A stretch of 64,000 nucleotides of DNA from Bisporella sp. PMI_857 (taxonomy: Eukaryota; Ascomycota; Leotiomycetes; Helotiales; Helotiaceae): the NCBI GenBank assembly GCA_021307315.1, contig JAJSPD010000007.1, positions 496,001 through 560,000 of the forward strand, read 5' to 3'. This document shows positions 44,014 through 56,323 of the stretch, piece by piece. Position 1 is the stretch's first letter; every line of letters starts with the position of its first letter. Under the pieces are notes generated by a model. The model ran no database searches. It saw only the letters and a program-made list of their open reading frames with translations, and was not told the origin of the DNA. A program made the translations under genes and the position numbers.

Positions 44014-47000
44014 GAATGAATCGTATGCTATTGTAAGACCGTTGATGTTTGTTTCTTCAGGATCTAATTCTTCGTGATTGGTGTTGGTATTTTCTAAATT
44101 TATTTGCGTTTCTGATGAGCCTTGATCAATAGATTCGACTTTCTGCACGGGCTCGGGTATGTTTTCTTTTTTGGTGCATTGTTGAACCTCTTCGGTATTG
44201 TATTGTTCATGAGATATTTCTGAAGATAACTCCTGGTTGACAGAGACCTCGTCACTACTAGAGAAATCGCTCGTTGAATCCTCTGATTCCACGTTCCACC
44301 ATCCGTGATGGCAGGTGCAAAGACAAGATACTTCCTCTCCATAAGACCCATGATCGCTTTCGGATTCCCTTTCATCATCACTGTTGCAGCTGGCAGCGTC
44401 GTCAGGGGAAGAGCCACTCCCGTATTCATCTCCGTCTCCATTGTTGACGATGTCAGCTTCGGATGATTGATCAGAATAGTAGTCACTACCAGACTCTGAA
44501 TCAGATTCACTGTCATAACAGACACAAAGACAAGGCAAAACCCCAGTGTCTCCAAACGGATTTCCGTACTTATATTGATAACGGCCCAGTTCTCTCGTGC
44601 TGCATACTTCTTCCTTTATAACAGACTGGTCTGAGAGCCATTTATACCGATTCTCACAAGTGTTTTGGTACCAGCGAATTGACGTTTCATCGTCATTCCT
44701 TTGTTTCTCATCTGTACTCTCTTTCAGCTCTTTGGTGGATATCTCTCCGTATTGATATCGATCCTGGAAAGTCCAGTCTGTAGCCAACAAACTGTGAAAA
44801 GGAATCCTGACCCAAGCTAACTCTGCCAAGGCTCCGCAATCCCGTTCGAGTCCACGGTATTCGTTGAGAAAATGCAGTTGGTAAGCCAATGAAGTAGATC
44901 TATCAGCTTCTTGCATATCATCGAACGATTGCTCTTCCCAGAGGCCAAGGGTACGACGAACAATCATCTCGAGCCCAGCAAAGTTGATGAATTCCAGAGC
45001 ATAGAGAAACAAACTAGGTAACAAACTAGGTGGTTGGTACACATTTAATCCTAAGTCCAAGCATGATTTCATACACATTTGGAGACGTTGCACTATGTAT
45101 GGGTATGATATGACATATCTGAACTCGCCGGATATTTTGAGAAGGTTAAGTAACAAGACCAACTTCTCTTCCAAAGTCTCACATCCTTCAAGAACCCGGA
45201 TATAACAACGAGGGTTCCCACCGAAGAACACAGTACTAAGTAAAGCTGGCGCTTCCACTTCACTATCTGGTCGCTGGTAATATTTTACCTTGATAGATAT
45301 AGCGCCACGATCCCAGTACTCCTCAACCTGTTGCTGGAGATAGTGTGTTATCTTCAAGCAAAGATCCCGCAGTAATGCTTCTGGTTCTGGCCATTCGACT
45401 AGCCAATTGTCCTGATGCTGAAGAAGTGAATTGAGGAGAACAGGTGATGAGTCTTTATGCATCAGCCAGGTCAACTCATCAGTACGCCCTTGAAGCGGGT
45501 CTAAAGTACTCTGGTGTAAAATTGCTCTTCCTAAGTCGGCTACTTCAGATTGGAGGGAGGCTTCCGGCGGATAGCAGCATGAAATTACATACAAGAGTTC
45601 CAGATGACTACCTATCAACATATCTAGAGGCGTGCCTGATGGATCGAGGCCAAGACGCAAAAGCTCCGTATAAAAACTAAACATTTTACTGACGTAAGGT
45701 ATGGCCTCATAGCCAGCTGTGCTTATTTTCCCGGAACATGAATGCGCAGCATACGAAATGACAATGTCGAGGAGCGAATATTTCCCTTCCACTCTATCGA
45801 ATGGGGAAGCCGCTTTGTCTCTAAAAAGTGTTCTCATCAAGGAGAAATCCCCAATTTGGCATGCCTTTACAATAGGGGCATCAAAGCTAACTTGATTGTA
45901 AACGCGCAGCTTGGGTTCGGGGGTGCTATAGAAGTCGATAATACCAAACTGAGCAAGGGAGAAGCAAACTGTGTAGCGAATGAAATTTGGATTTGGGAGC
46001 ATCTCAACATGGGTCTGTGTGACTGTGGAGGCTGTGGTCGTCGGAGACGCGATTGCCATGGAATGTTCATGGAATGTCGTAGTTGTAGCTCTGACGGTGA
46101 TGACGCCGATTTCTCTTTTGTATGTCCTGATTTGGGTTTCCTGGTGTAGAACACGGCGGGTTGATCGAAGGTCTTGCCAACTAGAGGTCGGCAAATCCCC
46201 ATCTTGCTCCACGCCGGTTTGGTAAACTTTGATTGTTCGTGACATCTCGAGGTAAAACTCGGCGAGAACTCCGCGAAAAGTGTCTTTCACCATTTTCGAC
46301 ATGCCCAGTGGCAAGAAATCTAAAGCGTCAGAGGTAGACTTCATATTTTCGATAGCTGCTCGAAGCTCTTGCGTTGTATGGTGCACTTCTTCTACTTTTC
46401 TATTGACTTCAGATATGGCAGCAGTAACTGCGCTGAAATTGGAGGTGCGGATCGCTTCAATATTGGCGATGAGGTCACTTAACCTTCTATCAGCACCCAT
46501 GCTTGTCTTACTGAGTTCTCGATTTGTCTGGGTAGAAATTTGAAGGACTTCGTTTAATATTGGAGGCAGCCTAGACACTATCAATGAAGAACTGTCTAGC
46601 GTGGTAGCAAGAGGACCAAGTGCTCGGTGAGTGGATTGGGTATCTAGAGCTTGCTGATGTGCAAGTGTTCTGTTCTAGTTGTTAGCGAAGTGTTAGACTC
46701 AGTGTATCTGGGTATTCAGCATACAAGATAATAAACGCCTGGGCAGTGAGAAGAGAGTTTTTAGCACACTCTATCTTTGCCAGTGATTTCTGCCATGAAT
46801 TTTTCTTCATGGCAAAGCGAAATTTGCTCCAGGTGACAATATTCTGAGTATACTTCGACGTCATCTGTGAGAGATCATCGACAGCCTCTTTGCTCAATGC
46901 CAATGCCTCCTTCGTGAGCTGTTCATCACACAGCGGTATCCCGGTGTCTTCAAGGTCTTTCAAATGCCGGCTGAAACCCTCGAGGATGCTTTGCATCATC

Positions 47001-47149
47001 TTGACTTCTTTTCGCAAATTCTTCAGATAGCTTGGGGTATCTTTGACATCACCAATGAAGGCGCTAATAGATATGCAGCCTTGTACAATTTGTCCAGCGA
47101 TTCCAATAAAGGCCACGACCGAAGCTCCTAGAGCGACGGCCTCTGCCAT
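44005..47149 (-). CDS. Large protein with fungal STAND-type N-terminal domain
   Basis: Exons 46725-47149 and 44005-46669, joined over a 55-nt GTATGC...GAACAG intron in phase 2; 1029 residues. The first about 140 residues (MAEAVALGASVVAFIGIAGQ, then ISAFIGDVKDTPSYLKNLRK) are the fungal N-terminal domain of STAND proteins (HeLo-like group), a helical effector/signalling module. A coiled-coil stretch follows (about 170-260: LIANIEAIRTSNFSAVTAA, EEVHHTTQELRAAIENMKS). No NACHT or NB-ARC nucleotide site is present. A helical middle (about 380-700) looks like degenerate ankyrin-type repeats. The last 250 residues are Ser/Asp/Glu-rich with two cysteine clusters, CLCVCYDSESDSE and CLCTCHHGWW. Related proteins act in heterokaryon incompatibility and fungal innate immunity; the role here is inferred from domain only. 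Confidence 0.72.
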
Positions 47150-47676
47150 ATTGAATTGAATTGCACATAAACCAGAGAAAGCAAGATGCGAAACGAAAAA
47201 TAGTTGAAAAACATAAAAACAATAGCAGAGAGCGACATGGAAAGGTGAAACTACGATTGAGAATTGTTACACACGCACAGCCTTGCGCTCAGCCCAACGG
47301 GGAACAACGTATTGAAGCCTAGCCATCCATGCCCAGCCACTCGATGAGGGTACGAAAAGCTTGGATATCATAGGCTTGCTTAAACGCACAGGTGAGGCAG
47401 TCATCATTCACGGCTGATTTACGTGGCATCCACAGTGATTGGCGGGAGATGGTTGGAGATGTTCTTTGGTGTGTAGTGTGTAGTTGGAGTTCAGGGTATT
47501 GGCAGCTAAGTAATGATTAGCACGCTAAGGTTAAAGTATTCATACTCGACTCCAGGCCGGGTCACAGCCGGGTGTGAATCTCGTGCGGGGCTTAAGTAGC
47601 ACAGTGGACTACCATCATATCGCATATTTGGTATCATTGAATTAACTATTATTGAAGAACGCATAACAGGACCACT
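47150..47676. other. Intergenic region
   Basis: Promoter side of the STAND-type gene and 3' side of the ECM33-like gene lying further right on the same strand. No frame of note. Confidence 0.5.
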
Positions 47677-49430
47677 CTACGCAGCTGCCGCTGGAGGTTG
47701 AACACTCCCCGGAACAGGAGGCGGCACATCTACCCCAGCAGAGCGTGTTCTCTCGCCTTCGGCCTCACTTTCTGAAGGCTGCATCTCTTCATACCTAGGT
47801 GGAACTTCATGTGGTTTCCCGACCGCTGCATAATTTGGGGGACTTTCCACCAGTTCTAAATTCCTGGTTTCCGGCGCTATTGCAGGCATCCTCTTATAGT
47901 GAATCACAAGAATAGCAACCACGAAAATCGCAAAAGCGGTGGACCCAATGACTATACCTGCTATATCCCTCCGAGAAAGGGGCTTTTTCTTACTTGATGG
48001 CTTATAATGCTTCGCGACATCCTTCTTTGAGCCTTCTTCATAGGCTGCACATGAGTAGCCGTTCTCTATCTCTTGTTCAGTCCATTCATACATGTAGATT
48101 TGAGCGTCGAAATGTGAACAATCCAAGCTAGGATCGGTGCTACTGATAAAGAAGCCTTGCTGACTGTATGGGTCAGGTTTGAGGGACAGGAAACGAAAAA
48201 AGACGCTGCACATAGAATTATGTCAGCCGTGATTTTAATGGCGTGGATTCTACATCATACCTGGAAAAAGAACCGGAGATATTCACCTTTCCTTCGAAAT
48301 CGCTTTCCGAGGAAAAGTGGGATATGTTATGCAGTAATGGATTGTTATATATAATCAGGGCATCACGCGTGTACACATCATAGCCGTCCGAACTGTATCC
48401 AATCTTGGAGAGCAAAGGTGCATAGATATCCTCCAGTAGCCGATTATCCCTGACAATAAAAGGACCTCCGACAATGTCTAGATTTGGTGCATAGATTTGT
48501 CGCATGGAGCTATCAGAAATGGTAATCCTTTTATTGATAGAAGTCAGTCCATAGAGATCGACTCCGGCTACGGATGAGATGACGATGTTGTCAATTTCCG
48601 TGGCGCTTGAGAAGCGCACATGACTTTGGGGGTTGTTGGTAATTTCTATGGTCTTAGCGTTGAGGCTACTGTTGAAATCGACGTTCTGGAGTTGTGGATT
48701 GTCCGTAATGAAGATTTCGATGGCATGCTGGTACTCCTTGCTCAATGGTATGTTGATGCCCGGAGTGTATCCTAGCCATTGGTCCATACGAGAAAGAAAA
48801 TTAACGTTGACTAACCCTGTATTGCGAATATTGATCTCATCCCCGTAGAAAGCTGGAGATAGATCGGTACTATTCGTTAGTGGAGTCGAGATCTCAGAGA
48901 GAATGGGTACATCCGAAATGAGTATATTGCCCTCTATATGACTGAGGAGAGGGAACTCAATGTTCGAAAGAAGTGGCAGTTCATTGATCCACAGAGTTCC
49001 CAATATCTTGTCTAGTTGTGGAGCATTTAAAGTTATCAAGTCGTTACAGCTTTTAGGGGAAGTCCCAGGAATACGTGAATTCGGCGTATCCGGCGCTCCT
49101 ATATATAAGTCTCCGTGAATAGATGTGAACCAGTTCAGATCGATGCTCGTAACCCCTGGCAAGCAGTCAAATATTTGGATCGATGATGGCGTTAAGTTTT
49201 CCCCACATGAAGCTAAAGCATCAGCGTCGGCTTGAGATCGGATTGCGTAGTAGGTGCTTTCGAATAAGCTAGAGCAATTTCCAGCAGTTGTGTTCAATTC
49301 TAGAAATGTATTAGTATGCCCTACAAAGCAAATCTGGCTCAGAAAAGTCAGCGCGCTTACGACAGAGAACACTCTCTCCATAGAACCAAACACCCAATGC
49401 AACGACTAAGGCGACATCATGGATCTTCAT
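47677..49430 (-). CDS. ECM33/Sps2-like (receptor L-domain) single-pass membrane protein, three exons
   Basis: Exons 49361-49430, 48261-49299 and 47677-48205; 545 residues. The first exon gives a clean signal peptide (MKIHDVALVVALGVWFYGES); its intron has a near-perfect ATACTAATAC branch site, so this start is preferred over the in-frame ATG at 49381. The ectodomain (to about residue 390) is a chain of short strand repeats such as GDLYIGAP, GTLWINELPLLSNI, GNILISDVPILSEI and ALIIYNNPLLHNI, with several N-glycosylation sequons. This is the right-handed-helix fold of fungal Ecm33/Sps2 wall proteins. A single membrane helix (IAGIVIGSTAFAIFVVAILV) follows a Lys/Arg-rich turn, then a Pro-rich tail with PPNY and PPRY motifs that could bind WW domains. 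Ecm33 proteins are usually GPI-anchored; here the anchor is replaced by a helix and tail. Confidence 0.75.
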
Positions 49431-50588
49431 TGACAGTGCGATGTATGTAGGCCCTGCAGACCAACTATACAGGTAGTTCTTGCATTGTCGCATTCTGCAA
49501 CAATGCAAAAGGTCTACTTATGTATGCAGACTAAAACCCTGTCGGCTCCAGGGTCACATTCGTTCCTTCGCCAATGTATAACGCTGAGCCGTAAGGCTGC
49601 ATGCTTGGCTTCAGGTTGGGCTGCTTTCATTTTTGAAATTGAAATATGTCTTTTGGCATGATCCCAATTAGCATTTGCTGATGCTCTTGATGCTTGCCTG
49701 TACTACAATCTATCTATGAGCGGAAGGGAAAGGGATTGTTGTGAAAGAAGTAGTATCCGGGAAGCGCATGACGTAGTTGCTTTTTGTGAGGTTATTCAAT
49801 TTTGACTTGATTTGTGTTGCAGAACTCTTTTTCACAGCTCCAAGCAGTAAATTCATTTTCCAATCGGGGTGGATTTCTCGCTCCTTTGTCTCAGCTGCAC
49901 CCAATTAATCCCACAACACATCACTAATTCTCTGAGCTGTATTGATGATTCCCTACCCTTTAGTACAGTACTGTATGCCATGTAATTTTGCAATTTTAGG
50001 CCTGTTGATAAGATAAGACCAGCAAAGTTCTCGCTTATGATACGACTGATAGCATTTGAGTTTGGGCTACTGTAGACCCAGCGGCACACCCAGTTATTTT
50101 AAGCTTTTGCTCAAGCTCGTAAATCTTACCCCCCCGAATCAGCCGCCTAGACCCCGTAACAATCACCCCTATTCTATAGAGGCTGATAAGCACGGGAAAA
50201 AAGAAGTTCTGCGCTGAACAATCTCATGTTGTCGAGTCTTATCAGTTGAGGTTTCTTCAAAGTGGAATGAATTGGTGTTTGAATCTTGAAAAACGTAGTA
50301 CAATCATGTTGAAGGATCAGCCCCTGGAACCACAAAAGCATTTGCCAAGCCTCTTCATTCCGGCGCCAATGTCTATCCAAAGACATGCTAGAGCTTACGA
50401 CCTCATTACAGGCGGGCTGAAAAGCCACGGCATGCAGCTGAAAGGATTATTGAAAATGCTGTTGTTTCCTTCTCTCGCGTTTCTGCCCTTTTTCACCGTC
50501 GCTCGTTTTTAATTTTTTATCGTTTTATTCTTATTTTTCTGCTGCCCACTTGCAGATGACAGTATTATGTTAATCCATTCGTTTGATA
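49431..50588. other. Divergent intergenic region
   Basis: About 1.15 kb between the divergent ECM33-like and acyltransferase genes. Frames of 64-88 codons on both strands overlap one another and lack domains. It must hold both promoters. Confidence 0.45.
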
Positions 50589-52247
50589 ATGGAAGATCTG
50601 GCAACCCTTATGCACGACAAAAAGCAGGAGGAGAAAGTGAGACCGGTCAGAGTCACCACGATGAGCGTTGGCAGCAGCAGCAGAAGTAGTGGAGAAGTTT
50701 CTGGGTTTGATTATCAAGAGTATGACGAGAAAGACTTGCCAGAGCTTCAGTCATCTACAAATCAACCCAGCTGGGCGCGTCAATTGAAACCAAGGATTCG
50801 ACTTGTTCGTTACTCGAGGTTTAGCCTGTCTCCTCGATATGCAAGGTTTTGGTCGATATTCTGCAATCTTGTTCGATTGTTATTACCAAGTTTCGTCCCA
50901 TTTTCTAGTAGCTACCAGGCTTCATCAATACGAGAATTACACCCAACAGCCTGGCTTGATGGAGTTCGTGGAGTAGCGGCATTATGTGTTGTTTTTCATC
51001 ACTTTTCCCATGCATGGTTCTCTGATCGAGCGTTCGCAGGATATGGTAGTGGAGGAGATAATCTGAACACATACATCATGCAGCTACCAATAGTTCGTCT
51101 TATGATCTCTGGATACCCACACGTAGCAATATTCTTCGTTGTGTCCGGCTACTCAATTAGCTACAAGCCTATGAAACTCCTTCATGGTGGTCGCTCAAAC
51201 GAATTTTTGGACTCTCTATCAATGTCAGTATTTCGTCGGCACATGCGTCTATTCCTACCGGCCACTTGCGTTATGTTTGGAAGCGCGATCATGACATACA
51301 TGAATTGGTTTGGGAAAGGAGGAGGGTCTCGGGAACCACCACACGCGGATAACCTTTTCGGACAAATCTACAACTGGGCTGAGGAATCAATAAACCTTGC
51401 AGAACCGTTCTCGCATCGCGATAGCATAAACAGGTACCAACCACCATACGACATGAATCTCTGGACACTTCCCATCGAATTTCGCGATTCGGTCATTCTA
51501 TATGCGGTCATGCTCGGTCTTTGTAAAACACGCAGCAATATCCGACTCATAATCACCATCGCTCTAGTCATCTATAGTAGCTACCAAACGCATTGGGACA
51601 TTTTCTTGTTTTTGAGTGGTATGCTCCTCGCGGATCTTCACTTCCGCCGCAACGAACCGCAAAATGAAATACTCTCTGCACGATGCGATTGCAACTGTGG
51701 ACACACGCATCCCAACCATTCGTCACCAATTACTGAAATCGCCCAGAAATTAATCACCCACCGTTTATTCTGGGTTTTTAACTACCTGCTCGCTCTCTGG
51801 ATTCTCAGTATGCCCGAAGTTGGCCGTGGCTCAGGCACATCTCCTGGGTTTGAGACACTCACGAAATATATACCTAACGCCTACATGATTGGCCAACGAC
51901 CGGATTATTTCTGGGTACCGGTGGCAGCTGTTTTCCTCATTTTTGTCGTCGACCATGAAACCAGCCTCCAGTCCATTTTTGAGTCACGGATTGCGCAATA
52001 TCTAGGCAAGATCTCTTTCAGCTTGTATATGGTGCATGGACCTCTTTTATACTCGCTGGGATGGCATATTCAAGCGCGAGCGATCGCATATTGGGGCCAG
52101 GAGAATGATAGACAGTACGGACGGGCTGTAGTCAGTACTATGGCTGTGGTATTTCCTATCATCTTCTGGACTTCTGATGTTGTGTGGCGCCTCGTCGATT
52201 CCAAAGCTGTGAAGTTTGCCAAATGGGTTGGAGATCAAGTTGTATGA
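50589..52247 (+). CDS. Acyltransferase family 3 (OafA/NolL-like) membrane protein
   Basis: Single exon, 552 residues from the ATG at 50589. A hydrophilic N-terminus of about 115 residues precedes the catalytic block HPTAWLDGVRGVAALCVVFHH, which carries the conserved arginine and histidine of acyltransferase family 3. About ten membrane helices follow, with the family motifs FFVVSGYSISYKPM and LWTLPIEFRDSVILY; the last helices end ISFSLYMVHGPLLYSLGW. A His/Cys-rich loop (CDCNCGHTHPNH) lies near residue 372. Such enzymes O-acylate sugars or secondary metabolites using acyl-CoA at internal membranes. Fungal members are numerous and mostly uncharacterised. Confidence 0.9.
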   Translation: MEDLATLMHDKKQEEKVRPVRVTTMSVGSSSRSSGEVSGFDYQEYDEKDLPELQSSTNQPSWARQLKPRIRLVRYSRFSLSPRYARFWSIFCNLVRLLLPSFVPFSSSYQASSIRELHPTAWLDGVRGVAALCVVFHHFSHAWFSDRAFAGYGSGGDNLNTYIMQLPIVRLMISGYPHVAIFFVVSGYSISYKPMKLLHGGRSNEFLDSLSMSVFRRHMRLFLPATCVMFGSAIMTYMNWFGKGGGSREPPHADNLFGQIYNWAEESINLAEPFSHRDSINRYQPPYDMNLWTLPIEFRDSVILYAVMLGLCKTRSNIRLIITIALVIYSSYQTHWDIFLFLSGMLLADLHFRRNEPQNEILSARCDCNCGHTHPNHSSPITEIAQKLITHRLFWVFNYLLALWILSMPEVGRGSGTSPGFETLTKYIPNAYMIGQRPDYFWVPVAAVFLIFVVDHETSLQSIFESRIAQYLGKISFSLYMVHGPLLYSLGWHIQARAIAYWGQENDRQYGRAVVSTMAVVFPIIFWTSDVVWRLVDSKAVKFAKWVGDQVV

Positions 52248-53236
52248 CAGCTATAGATATCATACCCGTTATCCACAATAATACTTAATTTGCTCTCAAA
52301 CTATCACCAGGCCAGGCCAATGACAGTGCTCTCATTCACTTGCTGTATATCACCTGCGAACGGAAGCCTATAATTTGAACGATACTACGGTCATGTAATG
52401 AACATTGGGCAATCAGATGGAGAAGTAGACCTCAAAGGAATTGTGCTGGCGGTGGCTAAATCAATCGACTTCACAAGCAATGAAGGCATGGAGTCAGCCT
52501 GTACCAGAACATCGAGTGATAGTCAAGGAGCTATTGATTGCTCCCCAAGAATGTATACAAAAATTTGGCCCCACCATAACTCCCGTAGGTATGATCGTCT
52601 ATAGTGAGCTGTCATTCGCTTACATTTAATATAGAAATAGTTCGGGGACGCAGGATGAAACGATATTAGTACACGTGGTTGGTCTTAAAGTCAAGCCGTC
52701 ATGGGGGATTCCACAACTGGTAGATGTCACGTCCGTGGCACAGACCGGTGCCATGTCGTGTCGGCTTTGGCAATTGCAGCCTCAAATTGCCTCCAGAAGA
52801 ACATTGACAATATGACATGAAGCTCAGAAACATGCTTATTACCGGGCTGCGGCGGTTCCAAATTGGCGAGTGTTCTCCATATGGCACCGTACTTGCCTCT
52901 TGAGTACTTAGTCGTAGAACTCCCAAGGGTTCACCATTCGTATACTTCGAATTTGGATTTGATATTGCGCAACTGCCAATGCTTTAGAGCATGTATAAGT
53001 GGATCAGAGAAAAGCCATGATGGTTTGCGGCTAAGAATTATCAAAGACGTCAATATTTGTAACTGCTTCTCATGTCGCAATCAATGTCAGGCCATGAAGC
53101 ACATGTAAGACGACGAGCTCGGTGTCTCTTGCTGTTGGAAATCGTGCATATATACCTTGCTGAACTCACTCCACTTATCCCCATTTATCACACTTCAAGA
53201 ACTACACAGGACAACGAAACACAAAATCCAATCCAA
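52248..53236. other. Intergenic region
   Basis: About 1 kb, with no frame above 80 codons that carries a signal or domain. Confidence 0.45.
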
Positions 53237-53588
53237 ATGTCAGCACAAAACGAATCAGGACATGGTATATCGCACGCCGCTGGCGACTCCAAAGTCCCAG
53301 GCAAGGTCCAAGAAGCGGAGCACCCGAAGGCCTCGAGCGCAAGCTTCCTGAAATGTAAGCTAAACTCCGACTCCCTCCCTTGGACAAACATGCTGATGCA
53401 TAGAAGGTTCATCCCACACAGGTGATGTAAACCAGAGCACCAATGTCTCCCACGCCAAGGGTGGCGGCGAGGCCAGCATTGTGCCGCAGAAGCTGCAGGA
53501 GAAGTTACCGGAGGGTATTGGGCCGGCCGTCCCTAATTCTATCCATGATACTGGTGATGAGAGCGGACTGCACAGGAAGCAGCACTAG
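53237..53588 (+). CDS. Small hydrophilic fungal protein of unknown function, two exons
   Basis: Exons 53237-53354 and 53422-53588; 94 residues, 67-nt intron GTAAGC...ACACAG in phase 1. The protein starts MSAQNESGHGISHAAGDSKV, continues PGKVQEAEHPKA, and ends with PEGIGPAVPNSIHDTGD plus a basic tail. The repeated SHA-GDS/KG and P-KVQE/LPE motifs, the VP-KLQEKLPE block and the IHDTG ending recur in a widespread family of very small ascomycete proteins. Strongly hydrophilic and without signal peptide, so presumably cytosolic or nuclear. Function unknown. Confidence 0.72.
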
Positions 53589-55730
53589 ATATTCGTAGGA
53601 GGATTACGGAATGTATGATATGAAATAGAAGGTAGACAAAGGACATCTTTTTTTGGGGGGAACTATATAGATGGAAATATAAATTGTGACTTGTATGGAA
53701 ACCTGAAGCTTTTGGCCATCCTACTTTAGTCGTTCATATATCGACCTATGCCCCATCCTGTTTCGCCCCGCTTGGCGATACTTGGAAATCCCGTTTACTT
53801 GAGATCTCCGTTATCTCGGTCCAGCATACAGATACGGACAGCGACTGATTGATAAAAGCCGTGCTACGAAACTGATAAATCATGACGAGCTACAGCCGCA
53901 ACAGAAAAAACGTGCAAGATTCATATCGAAAAGCTCATTTGCTTGAATGAAGGGGGAATGCTGAGAGACAGAAATGAAGACAACTAAGGGCAGCTCGCGG
54001 AAAGCAAGGTAGAGCCAAAACTAGATACGTAGCTGGCATTTAGGCTGATGCCTTTGCGTTTTTTTTGTTTTTTTTTTGGTACCTACAAAGTAAGCCAGAA
54101 TGGAAGGGGGATATTCCACCCGACAGCTCCCGAGTTCACGCGCTTTAACGATTCTATTAGAGCTGCGCGGCCGGCATTTGATCAGCCTACGTCATTACAG
54201 GGCCCTTTTTCAGTGTCTTCAACGGTGATAGAAACGAAGGGTTTACAACATGGTCTTTCTGAGACGGTCATGCCCGGATTCTTCAAAATCCCCTAAACAC
54301 TTTCTTTTCTAGTCTTCCCCCGGCCCATCGTTCGAAGCTTTCCCCCCCTCTTTCTCGGGTCGCGGATGTCGATGTACGTTTCTAGATATATAGTAATCAA
54401 GCCGAAGCACCGTATGCTCGGCCGTAACCCTTTGCGGTTTCAGCCATCTAATCAACCAGCTTCCCCCGCTCCAATATGTTGTTGTTAATGGGGAAGCTCG
54501 CTCCTTCCTTCCACATGTACTTTGCGTTTCTCCTGATATTGTTTCCTTTGTTTGTTTTCCTCCTTTTGTCGGTCTGCCTCCCCGGCCCTTTGCTTATACT
54601 CTGCTACGAGTATCTGTTTGAAAGAGCCGAATGCCCAATCTTTTTTGCCTCTAGACAACTCTACTTCTCGTCTTCGCAGGAAGGATATCGTGGTGGTTCT
54701 TGCCCTTTCTTCAAGATATTCTATCTTGCAAATGCATTGTTCTCAAGTCTCATGCTATCTCTTTATTTGGCAGGCAGGAATTCCGTGCTATTATGGTAGC
54801 CAAGTATCGATATATCTGATCATATGCTCCGCATGTTCTGAGTGTTTGTAAACTATTGCGAGTCAGCGACAGAAAAAAATAACATTGTATTGGTAATGCA
54901 ACTTACTTCATGGGATTGTATCAGAATTGGTGCCATTATCAATAAATTGATAGCAATTAAGGGTTTCCATTTCTTTTGGCACTCCTTCATGCACCAGCTC
55001 TGCAAGCACAGTTCGGAGGAGCATCTTCTAAAATGATGGTGGAGAATGATCGAGAATGATGGCACAAGGACCCAGTAATATGTTATGCATATTTATGCAT
55101 GATGAGAATTTCCCATGCTCACAGCTACGCGCCAAAGTAGGCGGGAGACAGGTCTCGTGACTCTGAGACTTCTACATAGCTAAACGAGTATGGCTGGATA
55201 TATCATCTTAATGATACCTAGATATTTTGAAAGTAACCTTGTAACACGTCATACTAGCAATAGACGGCAGGTAGGACTAGATCATCCTTCAAGAAATACA
55301 GGGCAGGCACATTGGAAGTGCAAGATTCCTAAGCGAGAACCCCTTTTTTGTGCTTTGGATCCCGGACTTACAAAAGTTACGGTAAGAATTTCTAAATATC
55401 AGGTTTCGCAATTTCCGTCATTTCTATAACTAGAAGAAGTTCAGTGGCTACGCACAAGCGAATGTTGTCTCAAATTAGTAGTACAGCGTTGTGCTGTTTC
55501 GGATCAACCGTCATCCATGCCATCATCGAGGTCATATGTGCGTCATTGCATTCCAGGTGCTCTGAAATATTCGCAACCAATTCTTTAAGCTATTGATGGA
55601 TAAATGCATCTTATATAAGAGAGCAACGTTCCCAAGGTTGAAGAGTGCTAAAATTCACACTTGCGCCCCCATTCTTCTCATAGCATTGTCTACTTCAAAA
55701 AACATTGTGCTTGGCCTGGGTACTACCGCT
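53589..55730. other. Long intergenic region
   Basis: About 2.1 kb. Contains T-tracts near 54059-54078 and a pyrimidine-rich part 54300-54480. A 107-codon frame at 54476-54799 is hydrophobic but overlaps another open frame and has no recognisable feature. No gene supported. Confidence 0.4.
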
Positions 55731-56207
55731 ATGTATCTTAAACCACTACTGTTTATTACCTCATGTCTTCAAATTATATTGCCTGCGAATTCAGCCTACT
55801 GCGCACCACCCACGCCGCCACTCACTCCTCCGTTCTCAAATGATAGTATGTGCCATTTCTTCCCCCACACAAACATATCAGTCCGCTTCACCACCTTCTT
55901 TTAATACTCCACAATTCAATCAATGACACTCAATTTCCAAGTTTACGAAGTAGGCTGTCTTCTATGCGCAATCCCGGGCTTCGACAACACGCCCAGCCGT
56001 ACCAACCAAACCACGCACCTCCAATCTGGCGCTACTTTGCAATGCTGCATGGACGACTGTCGTGCGGCGTATCCTGCATGCAAAAGCATCATATTTCATG
56101 CGCGGTATACGGCCTGTTATTTCTTGGATGATGTTGCGCAAAACAGCCAGCTGGTAAGGGATGAAGAGAGTGAGTTTTTGCATTGGGATTTGGATTGTGA
56201 GGTTTGA
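55731..56207 (+). CDS. Small secreted cysteine-rich protein (effector candidate), two exons
   Basis: Exons 55731-55845 and 55942-56207, joined over a 96-nt intron (GTATGT...TCCAAG, phase 1); 126 residues. The N-terminus MYLKPLLFITSCLQIILPAN is a signal peptide with cleavage probable near NSA-YC. The mature part begins with a proline-rich segment (PPTPPLTPPF) and has about nine cysteines, including CLLC, CC and CMDDCRAAYPAC, spaced as in disulfide-bonded secreted proteins. No family is recognised. Size, signal and cysteine content match candidate effectors of plant-associated fungi. The AAG acceptor is slightly weak. It is convergent with the next gene, with 116 bp between stops. Confidence 0.6.
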
Positions 56208-56323
56208 GCTGCTTCACATCACACAAAGAATGAAGGGAAAGAGCTTAGTTCTTTTGGTAGCAAACATCTAGAATTATAGTGAATTATAGCTTTGTATCAT
56301 TATGTACGCGATTTTTGGCTCCG

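Noticed and set aside
49361..49381. ATG at 49381 as the start of the ECM33-like protein
   Set aside because: The upstream exon with a better signal peptide, a canonical donor and a near-perfect branch site joins the same frame, so the spliced start is preferred.
54476..54799. Hydrophobic 107-codon plus-strand frame
   Set aside because: Hydrophobicity follows from T-rich DNA; an overlapping frame is equally open and no motif is present.
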